A DNA stretch of 52,239 nucleotides, taken from positions 179,899 through 232,137 of the forward strand of contig DUAT01000153.1 in NCBI GenBank assembly GCA_012960755.1. The letters run 5' to 3'. The translations under genes and the position numbers were made by a program. Positions 18,264 to 26,085 of the stretch are shown here, piece after piece (positions within the stretch are counted from its first letter, which is position 1; every line of letters begins with the position of its first letter). The notes under the pieces were generated by a model. It saw nothing but the letters and a program-made list of their open reading frames with translations, had not been told where the DNA came from and ran no database searches. Source of the DNA: Gammaproteobacteria bacterium (GTDB lineage Bacteria > Pseudomonadota > Gammaproteobacteria > Pseudomonadales > Azotimanducaceae_A).

Positions 18264-18713
18264 TTACTGCTTCAAAGCGGGGCCACGCTTGGCTTTGATC
18301 TGTTTTGGTTTCAGTTTTCTTCCGTCGGCAGAATGTACCGCCATCCGCTGGATGGGTTTGCCGGTCTGCCGGTCGACGAATACCAGGCGTTTACCAGCGG
18401 CATGGGGTTTGTATTTGTCACCCCAGTGGGTGAGTGACAACAACACAGGTTGCAGGTCCCAGCCCTTTTCGGTCAGGTGATACTCCGAGCGGCCCTTCTC
18501 AATCGGTACCTTTTCCAGGATTCCCTCGTCAGTCAATCTGTTCAGTCTGGTTGCCAGCACGTTGCGAGCGATGCCCAGGCTTTTCTGAAAGTCATCAAAC
18601 CGTCGCAATCCAAACGCGGCGTCGCGGATAATCAACAGACTCCATCTCTCACCCACGATCTCCAGTGACTGGGCCAGAGAGCAGTTCATATTTTCAAACG
18701 AGGTATGTTTCAT
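18264..18713 (-). CDS. HxlR family transcriptional regulator
   Basis: A 149-residue winged-helix regulator. NCSLAQSLEIVGERWSLLII with Cys11 is the family N-terminus, where that cysteine senses electrophiles or oxidants in several members. FDDFQKSLGIARNVLATRL is the recognition region, and an extended basic C-terminal tail follows. The frame continues 39 codons upstream into a MITE, but ATG 18713 begins at the normal family start. It is divergent from the SDR at 19031. The intervening 317 bases hold the MITE (18721-18878) and two operator-like repeats (18901-18953), so autoregulation and control of the plus-strand cluster are plausible. Confidence 0.9.
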   Translation of the reverse strand: MKHTSFENMNCSLAQSLEIVGERWSLLIIRDAAFGLRRFDDFQKSLGIARNVLATRLNRLTDEGILEKVPIEKGRSEYHLTEKGWDLQPVLLSLTHWGDKYKPHAAGKRLVFVDRQTGKPIQRMAVHSADGRKLKPKQIKAKRGPALKQ

Positions 18714-18720
18714 GTTTTTT

Positions 18721-18878
18721 CTAGGGAACCTCTGATTAAGGTCGGTATGCCGCATCACTAATGTTGGCGTCAGGGTTGAATTCCAAAAAGTTGTTAATGT
18801 ACAGCATATCAACAACTTTTCTCCATTCATCCCTTCCTTGCCCTGACGAAAATATATACTTAATCAGAGGTTCCCTAG
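18721..18878. mobile_element. 158-bp MITE with perfect terminal inverted repeats
   Basis: The two ends are exact 20-base inverted copies, CTAGGGAACCTCTGATTAAG and its complement. A further inner inverted pair, CGTCAGGG and CCCTGACG, lies within. The outermost CTAG at both ends fits a four-base YTAR-type target duplication, as made by IS5-group elements. No transposase is encoded. It ends seven bases before the HxlR start codon, so it now forms the upstream leader of that gene. Confidence 0.85.
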
Positions 18879-18900
18879 TTGTTGAAACAGGATTGAACTC

Positions 18901-18953
18901 AAGTTGCATCAAGAAACTTAAATTAACATTTAGAGTTGTATCAAGCAACTTAA
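18901..18953. promoter_or_regulatory. Two operator-like repeats between hxlR-type gene and SDR cluster
   Basis: Two related sites, AAGTTGCATCAAGAAACTTA at 18901 and AGTTGTATCAAGCAACTTAA at 18934, share AGTTG-ATCAAG-AACTTAA and are offset by 32 bp, about three helical turns. Each has partial dyad symmetry (AGTTG/CAACT). The location in the divergent region next to an HxlR gene suggests regulator binding, but this is inference. Confidence 0.5.
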
Positions 18954-19030
18954 TAAGTTAATTTTTCAGCAAGAGGGACTGCTGGTCTCTTAGCACTTAA
19001 CTATCCTGGCTGGATAAATGGGAGTATGAA

Positions 19031-19783
19031 ATGTCGAACAACGAGGTTGCCTTAATCATCGGTGGTGGTCCAGGAATCAGCGCCAGCTGTGCCCGGCTTT
19101 TTTGTGAACAGGGAATGAAGGTAGCGGTTGCTGCCCGCAATCCGGACAAGTCCGTGCTCAGGGCATTGCAGGAAGAGTATGGCGTAGGATTATATCAATG
19201 CGATGCCGCGGAACCGGATTCTGTTTCAGATTTATTTGAATCAGTCTGTAAGGATTTTGGGAGCCCAAAGCTGGTCGTGCACAACATTGACGGTAGATCA
19301 CGGGATATTTTCCGTAAATCCATTACCGAAGCGGATCCGGCGCTGGTACTGGATGTACTGAAAAACTCCACGTTCAGCGCATTCCTGGTGGGTCAGCAGG
19401 CAGCAAAAAATATGCTGCAGGAAAAAGCTGATGCTGCTGGTCTGCGTGGCACAATCATATTTACTAATGCCAGTGCTGCAGTGAAGGGCTATCCAAAGAG
19501 TGGCGCGTTTGCGGCGGCGTCCCATGGTAAATCAGGTCTGGCACAAAGTATGGCCCGGGAGTTAATGCCGGAGGGCATCCACGTTGCCCACGTACCGATT
19601 GATGCGGCGATTGGCTGGACCCAGGAAGATGGCACACGCGCTCATCGCCTGGCAGGAACAAGTGTCGACGATAATATGGCGGACCCTGACCGTATCGCAG
19701 AGACTTATTTACAACTTCACCGCCAACACCGTTCTACCTGGGCCTTCGAGGTAATTTTGAGACCATGGGTAGAGAACTGGTAG
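19031..19783 (+). CDS. SDR family protein with Phe in place of catalytic Tyr
   Basis: A 250-residue Rossmann protein with the cofactor motif IGGGPGISASCARLF. Where classical SDRs have YxxxK it reads GAFAAASHGKSGLAQSM, so Tyr is replaced by Phe and the spacing to Lys changes. The following ELMPEGIHVAHVPIDAAI is shared with the SDR at 17452, which marks both as one atypical SDR subgroup. GGGAGTATGAA supplies the ribosome site before the ATG. It is the first gene of the plus-strand cluster controlled from the HxlR-side region. Confidence 0.85.
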   Translation: MSNNEVALIIGGGPGISASCARLFCEQGMKVAVAARNPDKSVLRALQEEYGVGLYQCDAAEPDSVSDLFESVCKDFGSPKLVVHNIDGRSRDIFRKSITEADPALVLDVLKNSTFSAFLVGQQAAKNMLQEKADAAGLRGTIIFTNASAAVKGYPKSGAFAAASHGKSGLAQSMARELMPEGIHVAHVPIDAAIGWTQEDGTRAHRLAGTSVDDNMADPDRIAETYLQLHRQHRSTWAFEVILRPWVENW

Positions 19784-19792
19784 GCTAGTCAT

Positions 19793-20995
19793 TTGCTGGT
19801 AAGACCTTCACGGACTACCGTCTTCACGGGCACTGCAACGGCCCTTTCATTACTGGGTGATCAGGCGCTTTACGCGCTCCTGCCGCTTTATTTTGAGACC
19901 ATTGGTCTTTTACCCATACAGGTTGGCATTTTATTGTCTGCCAATCGATGGATTCGCCTGTATACAAATCACCTTGCTGAACGGCTCCATAACAAATTCC
20001 CGATACATCTGATACTGGCATTCAGCCTGGCGCTGGGGGCACTGCTGACAGCCGTGTATGCGGTGATTTCATCTTTCCTGGTACTGTTGTTGGCGCGATG
20101 TCTGTGGGGACTTTGCTGGTCATTTATACGGCATATCAGCGTGATGGGTGTCGCATCAACCAGTCATTCGCAAAACCTCGCCCAGATGATGGGGTATTAC
20201 AATGGTATTTCCCGCATTGGTGGTATGGCGGGCATTGTTCTTGGCGGTCTGCTTTTTGACATGATCGGCTTTACGCATACGTTGCTGGCATTCTGCCTGA
20301 TCTCAGTGTTTGCAGTCCCTTTTGCACTGGCATCCGGCGTTGCCACGGTGAGTGCCGGTAGCTCCTCGTGGAATAGAGGTCCAGCAGACCAAACTCACGG
20401 GGCTTTACTCGTCTGTGGATTCTGCGTCGGTAGTGTTGGGCCCGGTCTCATCATGTCAACATTGGGTTTTATACTGTTAAGTCGATATGGTCAGGCGGTT
20501 GACCTGTTCGGGCTGGTTATCGGTATCGCGACGCTAAACGGTCTGTTGCTCGGCTGTCGCTGGGTGCTTGACACGCTGGGTGCGCCGCTTTACGGCGCGC
20601 TGATGGATCGGACAGGAATTCATATCGGCTCACCGCTTTGTTTTTTCGTTGGTTCGCTAACCCTGATTATGCTGACCTTTGGGCAAAGCCTGGCGGGTCT
20701 GGCCACTGGCATAATCATTTTTTTTGTTTGTGGTACAGCCCTCGCCACGTCCATTTCGGCAGCCGCGAGTGGCATGGGGTCAAAAGTTTATGCACGGTTC
20801 GCGACTGCTGGTGATCTCGGTGCAGCATTTGGGCCCCTCATTGGCTGGACAGCCTACGAATTCCTGGATGCACCTGATCTGGCGTTTATACTCGGAGCCA
20901 TGCTGTATGGGGTTGGATTGATAGCTTCCCTCAGAGCGTTCAAGCCAACGGATTACGAAGGTAGGAGTAGCGGGCAAAGTACTGATCGAATATAG
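19793..20995 (+). CDS. MFS transporter
   Basis: A 400-residue, about 12-helix major facilitator protein. Segments such as LLPLYFETIGLLPIQVGILL, a shortened helix 2-3 loop, and the MGYYNGISRIGGMAGIVLGG helix support the family. The start is uncertain: the first available codon is TTG 19793, ten bases after the SDR stop, with only a weak AGG upstream. Tight spacing to both neighbours implies co-transcription and a role in moving the substrate or product of the cluster. Confidence 0.82.
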   Translation: MLVRPSRTTVFTGTATALSLLGDQALYALLPLYFETIGLLPIQVGILLSANRWIRLYTNHLAERLHNKFPIHLILAFSLALGALLTAVYAVISSFLVLLLARCLWGLCWSFIRHISVMGVASTSHSQNLAQMMGYYNGISRIGGMAGIVLGGLLFDMIGFTHTLLAFCLISVFAVPFALASGVATVSAGSSSWNRGPADQTHGALLVCGFCVGSVGPGLIMSTLGFILLSRYGQAVDLFGLVIGIATLNGLLLGCRWVLDTLGAPLYGALMDRTGIHIGSPLCFFVGSLTLIMLTFGQSLAGLATGIIIFFVCGTALATSISAAASGMGSKVYARFATAGDLGAAFGPLIGWTAYEFLDAPDLAFILGAMLYGVGLIASLRAFKPTDYEGRSSGQSTDRI

Positions 20996-21005
20996 TCTGT
21001 TCGGA

Positions 21006-21812
21006 TTGCCTGCAGATCGAAAACATGAGGAGAAGGATATCGGCACGCTCGAAAAGAAAGTCGCACTAATTACCGGCGCCGGAAGTGGAATCGGCCGTGA
21101 ATCCGCTCTCCGAATGGCGAACGATGGCGCGAGTGTCATGTGTGCTGACCTGGATGTAAAAAGTGCTGAGAACACTTCAAATATTATTATCCAACAAGGC
21201 GGCAAAGCCGCAGTGCAGGAACTGGATGTAGCAGATGAGGCATCGGTCAAGGCTGCGATTCACCATACTGCAGATACGTTCGGTGATCTTGATATTATTT
21301 TTAACAACGCCGGTATTGGTGGTGCCGGTCTCGGTTGGGACAAAACCATATCGATAAATCTTTCCGGTGTTTATTATGGCCTCTTTCACGGCGCACCTTT
21401 TCTGGCAGCGCGAGGAGGGGGCGTTATTATCAACACTGCGTCGGTTGCAGGACTCGTGGGGTTAACAGGTCCACGTATCGAGCAACTGCCAGACACGGAA
21501 CTGCAGCCCGGTGCGGGGGCCTACGTTGCGGCAAAGCATGGCGTGATTGGCCTCACCAGGCAGTTCGCCGTGACTTTCGGGGCGCAAGGGGTTCGTGTCA
21601 ACGCCATTGCACCCGGCTATATTGAAACCCCCATGACCGCTGGCGCTAGAGAGACCCCGGAGGGTCTTGCGTATCTCGAATCCCTGCATCCCATGGGTCG
21701 TCTGGGTTTACCCGAAGAGATTGCAGCGGCCGCTGCCTTCCTCGCCAGTGATGATGCCAGTTTTATCACAGGTGTCGTTCTGCCCGTGGATGGCGGCTAT
21801 ACCGCGCGTTAG
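21006..21812 (+). CDS. Classical SDR dehydrogenase with an unclear start codon
   Basis: A classical SDR of 257-268 residues with ITGAGSGIGRESA for NAD(P) binding, FNNAGIGG, and the active site NTASVAG...AYVAAKHG, so the YxxxK catalytic pair is intact. There is a family-variable insertion of about 12 residues between Ser and Tyr. The first codon in frame is TTG 21006. However, a strong AGGAGAAGG at 21028-21036 lies upstream of ATC 21039, exactly where other SDRs begin (M-G-T-L-E-K-K). It likely oxidises an alcohol made by the cluster's hydroxylases. Confidence 0.88.
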   Translation: MPADRKHEEKDIGTLEKKVALITGAGSGIGRESALRMANDGASVMCADLDVKSAENTSNIIIQQGGKAAVQELDVADEASVKAAIHHTADTFGDLDIIFNNAGIGGAGLGWDKTISINLSGVYYGLFHGAPFLAARGGGVIINTASVAGLVGLTGPRIEQLPDTELQPGAGAYVAAKHGVIGLTRQFAVTFGAQGVRVNAIAPGYIETPMTAGARETPEGLAYLESLHPMGRLGLPEEIAAAAAFLASDDASFITGVVLPVDGGYTAR

Positions 21813-21924
21813 CCTTCCCATGAACAGAAATCCAGAGGGGCCCGCCGAAAACAGTCAGGCTTGTTTGTTTTAGGCGGTTAGGTCATGATGAACCAATCGC
21901 AATTCCAATAGCAGGGACCTGACC

Positions 21925-23250
21925 ATGAGTGAACAATCGATAACAGAAACAGAAAAACCATTCTGGCTGACGGGGAATTTTGCGCCAGTCTATGAAGAAT
22001 TAACGGAAAATGACCTTAAGGTCACGGGCAACATACCGCCGGAACTCAATGGACGATACTTTCGCAACGGATCCAATCCGCAGTCAGGTGAAACCGCACA
22101 CTGGTTCCTGGGTAACGGCATGATTCATGGGGTCGAGTTAGCGGATGGTAAAGCGAACTGGTATCGCAATCGTTACGTTCAGACGCCGCTGCTGCAAGAC
22201 CCGGATGCTGATCCCATGAATTCCCTGGATGATCGTTCAAGATCACTTGCTAATACCCATATTATTGGTCATGCCGGTAAAATATTGGCATTGGAGGAAG
22301 GGCATTGGCCGTTTGAACTTACGCCAGATCTCGAGACCGTCGGTGCGTATACCTATGACGGCAAGTTGAAGGGCGGTATGACCGCGCATCCAAAAATCTG
22401 CCCGCAAACCGGTGAGTTGCTGTTTTTCTATTATGGAATGACGCCTCCTTATCTCACCTACCACCGGGCGTCAGCTGATGGTCAACTGATCCAGTCGGAA
22501 GCGATCGAAGTGAAAGGCGCGACCATGGTTCATGATTTCAATGTAACCAGGAATCACATTATTTTCATGGATCTGCCATTGGTCTGGAATTTCGAGAATT
22601 TTTCCGGAGGCTTACCGATTCAATGGAGTGAAGAGTATGGTGCCCGTCTTGGTGTAATGCCCAGGGATGGCTCAAACAAAGATGTGGTCTGGTACGACAT
22701 CGACCCTTGTTACGTTTATCACCCGATGAATGCCTACGAAGACGGCGATAACATTGTTATTGATGTGTGCCGCCTCGCACACTCCATGAAACCCGGTGCT
22801 GCAGATGTCCCCCCGGTGCTCCACAGGTGGGTGATTGATCAGGCTACTGGCAAGGTCAGTGAACAACAGCTGGATGACAGGGCAGTTGATTTCCCCCGGG
22901 TGCCCGACAGCGTTGTTGGCCTGCCTTATCGCTACGGCTATACAGCGGAATTTGGCGCGGGTGGCCCAACGGCTTCCTCTTTTGTGAAGTACGACATGAA
23001 GACCGGTACCAGTGTCGCACACGAGTTGGAGGCGGGGAGAGCAGGTGGAGAACCGGTATTTGTGCCGGCAGCAGGTGCTACGTCAGAGGATGATGGCTAT
23101 TTGATCAGCTTCGTCTACGACCAGGCTGAGAACGTGAGTGAACTGGTTATTGTTGATGCGAGCAGCATGGCAAATGAACCTGTGGCGAGAGTACACCTGC
23201 CAACACGTGTCCCTGCCGGGTTCCATGGAAGCTGGATAGCGGATCAGTAG
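21925..23250 (+). CDS. Carotenoid cleavage dioxygenase family protein
   Basis: A 441-residue beta-propeller dioxygenase. The four iron-binding histidines are visible in GGMTAHPKICPQTGE, TMVHDFNVTRNH, YVYHPMNAYEDGD and the C-terminal GFHGSW. PPELNGRYFRNGSNP is the family's N-terminal signature. Bacterial members split carotenoids, apocarotenoids or stilbenes across a double bond. No signal peptide is visible. Family length is normal, so the gene appears complete. It is in line with SDR, PNPOx-like and P450 genes, which suggests processing of the aldehyde or ketone formed. Confidence 0.93.
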   Translation: MSEQSITETEKPFWLTGNFAPVYEELTENDLKVTGNIPPELNGRYFRNGSNPQSGETAHWFLGNGMIHGVELADGKANWYRNRYVQTPLLQDPDADPMNSLDDRSRSLANTHIIGHAGKILALEEGHWPFELTPDLETVGAYTYDGKLKGGMTAHPKICPQTGELLFFYYGMTPPYLTYHRASADGQLIQSEAIEVKGATMVHDFNVTRNHIIFMDLPLVWNFENFSGGLPIQWSEEYGARLGVMPRDGSNKDVVWYDIDPCYVYHPMNAYEDGDNIVIDVCRLAHSMKPGAADVPPVLHRWVIDQATGKVSEQQLDDRAVDFPRVPDSVVGLPYRYGYTAEFGAGGPTASSFVKYDMKTGTSVAHELEAGRAGGEPVFVPAAGATSEDDGYLISFVYDQAENVSELVIVDASSMANEPVARVHLPTRVPAGFHGSWIADQ

Positions 23251-23319
23251 TAATGTATCAGGCAGGTTAGTAGGTGGAAGGATCTGGCATCCGAATAACA
23301 TTGATTGAGGGAAAATATA

Positions 23320-23769
23320 ATGGTCGCAATTAACAACGCAGACCGGGCCGCTTTTTTTGCCGAGGTAGACGAGGCTTGCAAGAAAGCCATCTGGTGTGCG
23401 ATAGCCACTGTACACAACAATGAGCCGCGCGTGAGGGTGGTACATCCGACCTGGGAAGGTGAAACATTGTGGTTTGCCACTGGGCCAGAATCACCAAAGG
23501 CGCAGCAAATCAGGGCTAACCCTTTGGTTGATGTCCAATATCAGGTCGCCCCGCCGGATTTTATCCATGTCATGGTCCGTGGCAGGGCGGAACTGATTTC
23601 AGACCCGGCAATCAAGCAGCATGCCTGGGATGCAATTGACTACGATCTCACCCAATTTGGAAATACCGGCCCTGATGACCCGAATTTTTGCCCGGTGAGA
23701 ATCCGCCCAACGCGGGTCGAATTGTCGGAAATGTTCGGCTCACAGAACAAAAGGGTGTGGCGTGGTTAG
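23320..23769 (+). CDS. Pyridoxamine 5'-phosphate oxidase-fold flavoprotein
   Basis: A 149-residue split-barrel protein. ATVHNNEPRVRVVHPTWEGETLWFATGPESPKA-type residues match the general-stress/PNPOx family, which binds FMN, F420 or haem. True PdxH activity is unlikely because of its short length. ATG 23320 has GAGGGA upstream, and the open frame begins five codons earlier. It may reduce flavin or an enoyl group in the cluster, but the substrate is unknown. Confidence 0.82.
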   Translation: MVAINNADRAAFFAEVDEACKKAIWCAIATVHNNEPRVRVVHPTWEGETLWFATGPESPKAQQIRANPLVDVQYQVAPPDFIHVMVRGRAELISDPAIKQHAWDAIDYDLTQFGNTGPDDPNFCPVRIRPTRVELSEMFGSQNKRVWRG

Positions 23770-23817
23770 ACCTGGCAAACCACGTTAGTATAGGTCCAAA
23801 AAGGGAGAGATTTTCAA

Positions 23818-25095
23818 ATGTCAGAAACCATAGAACGGGTATTATCCTGCCCTATTAATGAAATCAATCCGATGGATCCTGAAAACCTGCGTTGCCCATA
23901 CAACATGAATCGCAGGTTAAGGGATGAGGCACCGGTCTATCTGGACACCCAGACGGGTATTTTCTTTATCTCACGCTACGAGGATGTGGTGAAGATGTCG
24001 ATGGACCACCAGGGCTTCTCCAGCAGAATGCGGCCGGGAACGGCGCGTGATGCAAGAAGTTCGGGGAATCCGGAACTTGAAAGTATCACTAAAAAGGGCT
24101 ATCCGCAGGTGGAAACCATGCTTACGCAGGATCCGCCCTTACAAAGACGTTATCGGAAGTTTGTTGACGGTGCTTTTTCTCCAGCGAGTTTGAAGTCCCT
24201 TGAACCTTTTATTGAAAAAACCGCCAACGAACTGATTGATGCTTTTATCGACGACGAACAATGCGAATTTCTTTCTGCTTTTGGCGTACCGCTACCCCTG
24301 ACGGTTATTGCATCGCAATTGGGTGTACCGTTGACTGATTTGCACCTGCTGCGAGATTGGACCCGTGCTTTTATCGGCAACCTGAGTCAGCAGCTGGATG
24401 AACAGGGGCGAATCAAGTCCGCCAGGAGCATGTTGGAGTTCCAGCAATATTTTGTTGAAAAGATGGATGAACGACGCCGTGATCCACAGCAGGATATTCT
24501 CTCAAAAGTTGTTAACGCCAGTATCGATGGGGAGACGCCGCTGGAAAACGCAGAATGTCTGTCAATGCTTTCCCAGATCATGGTGGCCGGTAATGAGACG
24601 ACATCGGCATCGCTCACCGAAGGGATGTGGCGCCTGATTCAAAACCCTAAACAGTATCAATTGGTAGCTGATGATCCGTCACCTGCCATGATTTCGAACC
24701 TGGTGGAAGAGACATTACGGATTTCCAGTCCATCAGCCAACATGTTTAGAAGAACGACAAAAGACATCGAAGTAGGTGATATCACAATCCCGGAAAATTC
24801 CGTCTGTTTTGCAAGATTTGCGTCAGCAAATATGGATGCTGAACGTTTTCCGGATCCTGAAAGGTTCGACGTGATGCGGCCCAATTTGAAAGACCATGTA
24901 GCATTCGGCAAGGGGGTTCATCATTGCCTCGGCGCCGCTTTGAGCCGCCGTGAAATGAATATTGGCTTTAAGGTTATTTTTCAGCGGATGAAGGATTTTC
25001 GTTTAACCGAAAATGCTTCTGAGCCGGAATTTTCACCCAATGCCTTGTTACACGGATTATCCGGGCTGGCATTGTCTTTTAAACGGGCCGACTGA
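23818..25095 (+). CDS. Cytochrome P450 (bacterial class I type)
   Basis: A 425-residue P450 with the I-helix motif AGNETTSASL, the K-helix ETLR, and haem loop FGKGVHHCLGAALSR carrying Cys370. It is only distantly similar to the P450 at 2563, so the two are not recent duplicates. Its sequence type fits terpenoid or steroid hydroxylating families such as CYP107/CYP142-like enzymes, but I cannot fix a subfamily. GGGAGAG lies before the ATG. It is the last gene in the plus-strand cluster, and no redox partner is nearby. Confidence 0.92.
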   Translation: MSETIERVLSCPINEINPMDPENLRCPYNMNRRLRDEAPVYLDTQTGIFFISRYEDVVKMSMDHQGFSSRMRPGTARDARSSGNPELESITKKGYPQVETMLTQDPPLQRRYRKFVDGAFSPASLKSLEPFIEKTANELIDAFIDDEQCEFLSAFGVPLPLTVIASQLGVPLTDLHLLRDWTRAFIGNLSQQLDEQGRIKSARSMLEFQQYFVEKMDERRRDPQQDILSKVVNASIDGETPLENAECLSMLSQIMVAGNETTSASLTEGMWRLIQNPKQYQLVADDPSPAMISNLVEETLRISSPSANMFRRTTKDIEVGDITIPENSVCFARFASANMDAERFPDPERFDVMRPNLKDHVAFGKGVHHCLGAALSRREMNIGFKVIFQRMKDFRLTENASEPEFSPNALLHGLSGLALSFKRAD

Positions 25096-25117
25096 TATCA
25101 GTTGGCTCGAAAACGGC

Positions 25118-25714
25118 TTAGTTCAGCCTCGCTTCGATCAACGCAAAACGATCATTGCCAAAATACATATCTACGTCGTTGAGAAAGATAGTAGGAGAGC
25201 CGAAGCCGCCACGTTCGATCAGCTCCTCAGTATTGTTTTTGAGTCTGTCCTTGTATTGCTGCAAATTGATCTTTTCAAAGTAGCTGCTTGTTTCCATACC
25301 AGCCTCCGCGACGATTGAGGCCAGGACTACATCGTCGGATATATCTTGCAGAGCAGTCCAATAGGTTTTGAACACCAGCCGCGCGTAATCAACCAGACAT
25401 TTATTTTCCATTGCGACAAAGGCACCACGCATGGCCTTGACGCTGTTGACGGGGAATACTGGCGGCTGCCCAATGGTGATACCGACGTGGTTTGCCCAGT
25501 CCTGCAGATCCTTCGCATAGTACGCCTGTTTACTAGGTACAGGATTTGCCCTTGATTCGTAAACTGACGGGTTAACCTGGTTAAACACGCCGCCCACCAG
25601 AATAGGCTTATAGCCTACCTCCAGATCGGGATACGCTGCATGTAGTTTTTGCAGTGACTCAAATCCCAGATAGGTCCAGGGGCTGGAGCAGTCGAAGAAA
25701 AATTCAAGTTTCAT
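25118..25714 (-). CDS. DsbA-fold HCCA isomerase/kappa-class GST-like protein
   Basis: A 198-residue thioredoxin/DsbA-fold protein. It opens MKLEFFFDCSSPWTYLGF, where the Ser of the SPW/SPY motif activates glutathione in 2-hydroxychromene-2-carboxylate isomerases. It closes with RGGFGSPTIFLND, the cis-proline region. The family performs glutathione-dependent isomerisation in aromatic degradation. The neighbouring genes fit a catabolic setting but do not fix the substrate. It converges with the P450 gene. Confidence 0.85.
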   Translation of the reverse strand: MKLEFFFDCSSPWTYLGFESLQKLHAAYPDLEVGYKPILVGGVFNQVNPSVYESRANPVPSKQAYYAKDLQDWANHVGITIGQPPVFPVNSVKAMRGAFVAMENKCLVDYARLVFKTYWTALQDISDDVVLASIVAEAGMETSSYFEKINLQQYKDRLKNNTEELIERGGFGSPTIFLNDVDMYFGNDRFALIEARLN

Positions 25715-25752
25715 TGGTTGTCCTGTTTACCTGGCAGTCCTTAGCATCTTCG

Positions 25753-26085
25753 TTAATTGAGCTCGAGATTCCTGCGTCTACTACGGATCTTGCTATGCCC
25801 TCTCACGTTATAGTTCCTGGCAAGGTAGTCCAGGATGGGCGCCTCCAAATCGTTGAGCGCGATCAATCCGTGTTCTTTCTGCATCCACCTGATAGTATCG
25901 AGCCACGCCTGACGACTCATGCGATTCTGGGTAACCAGTTTTGCAGAATGGCAAATAGTACAGACCGCTCTTACCTGTTCCCAGTTGCTGTCGATTGCCA
26001 GGCCAGTGTCAGGATCATTCGGTAATGGCTGCCGGGCATAAACCGGTAATATGATCAATAGCATTGGTACTAACCTAAACCACAT
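25753..26085 (-). CDS. Small c-type cytochrome, SorB-like subunit
   Basis: A 110-residue secreted cytochrome c with a short N-terminal hydrophobic signal (VPMLLIILPVYA), one haem site CTICH (Cys42, Cys45, His46) and later Met candidates for the sixth ligand (KLVTQNRMSRQAW, IRWMQKEHG). It overlaps the 3' end of the molybdopterin gene by 11 bases, so the pair is translationally coupled. This arrangement matches sulfite:cytochrome c oxidoreductases, where the cytochrome takes electrons from the molybdenum subunit in the periplasm. Confidence 0.8.
   Translation of the reverse strand: MWFRLVPMLLIILPVYARQPLPNDPDTGLAIDSNWEQVRAVCTICHSAKLVTQNRMSRQAWLDTIRWMQKEHGLIALNDLEAPILDYLARNYNVRGHSKIRSRRRNLELN

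Noticed and set aside
2563..25095. The two P450 genes as a recent duplication
   Set aside because: Their I-helix and haem-loop motifs and overall sequence differ widely, and they belong to different P450 groups.
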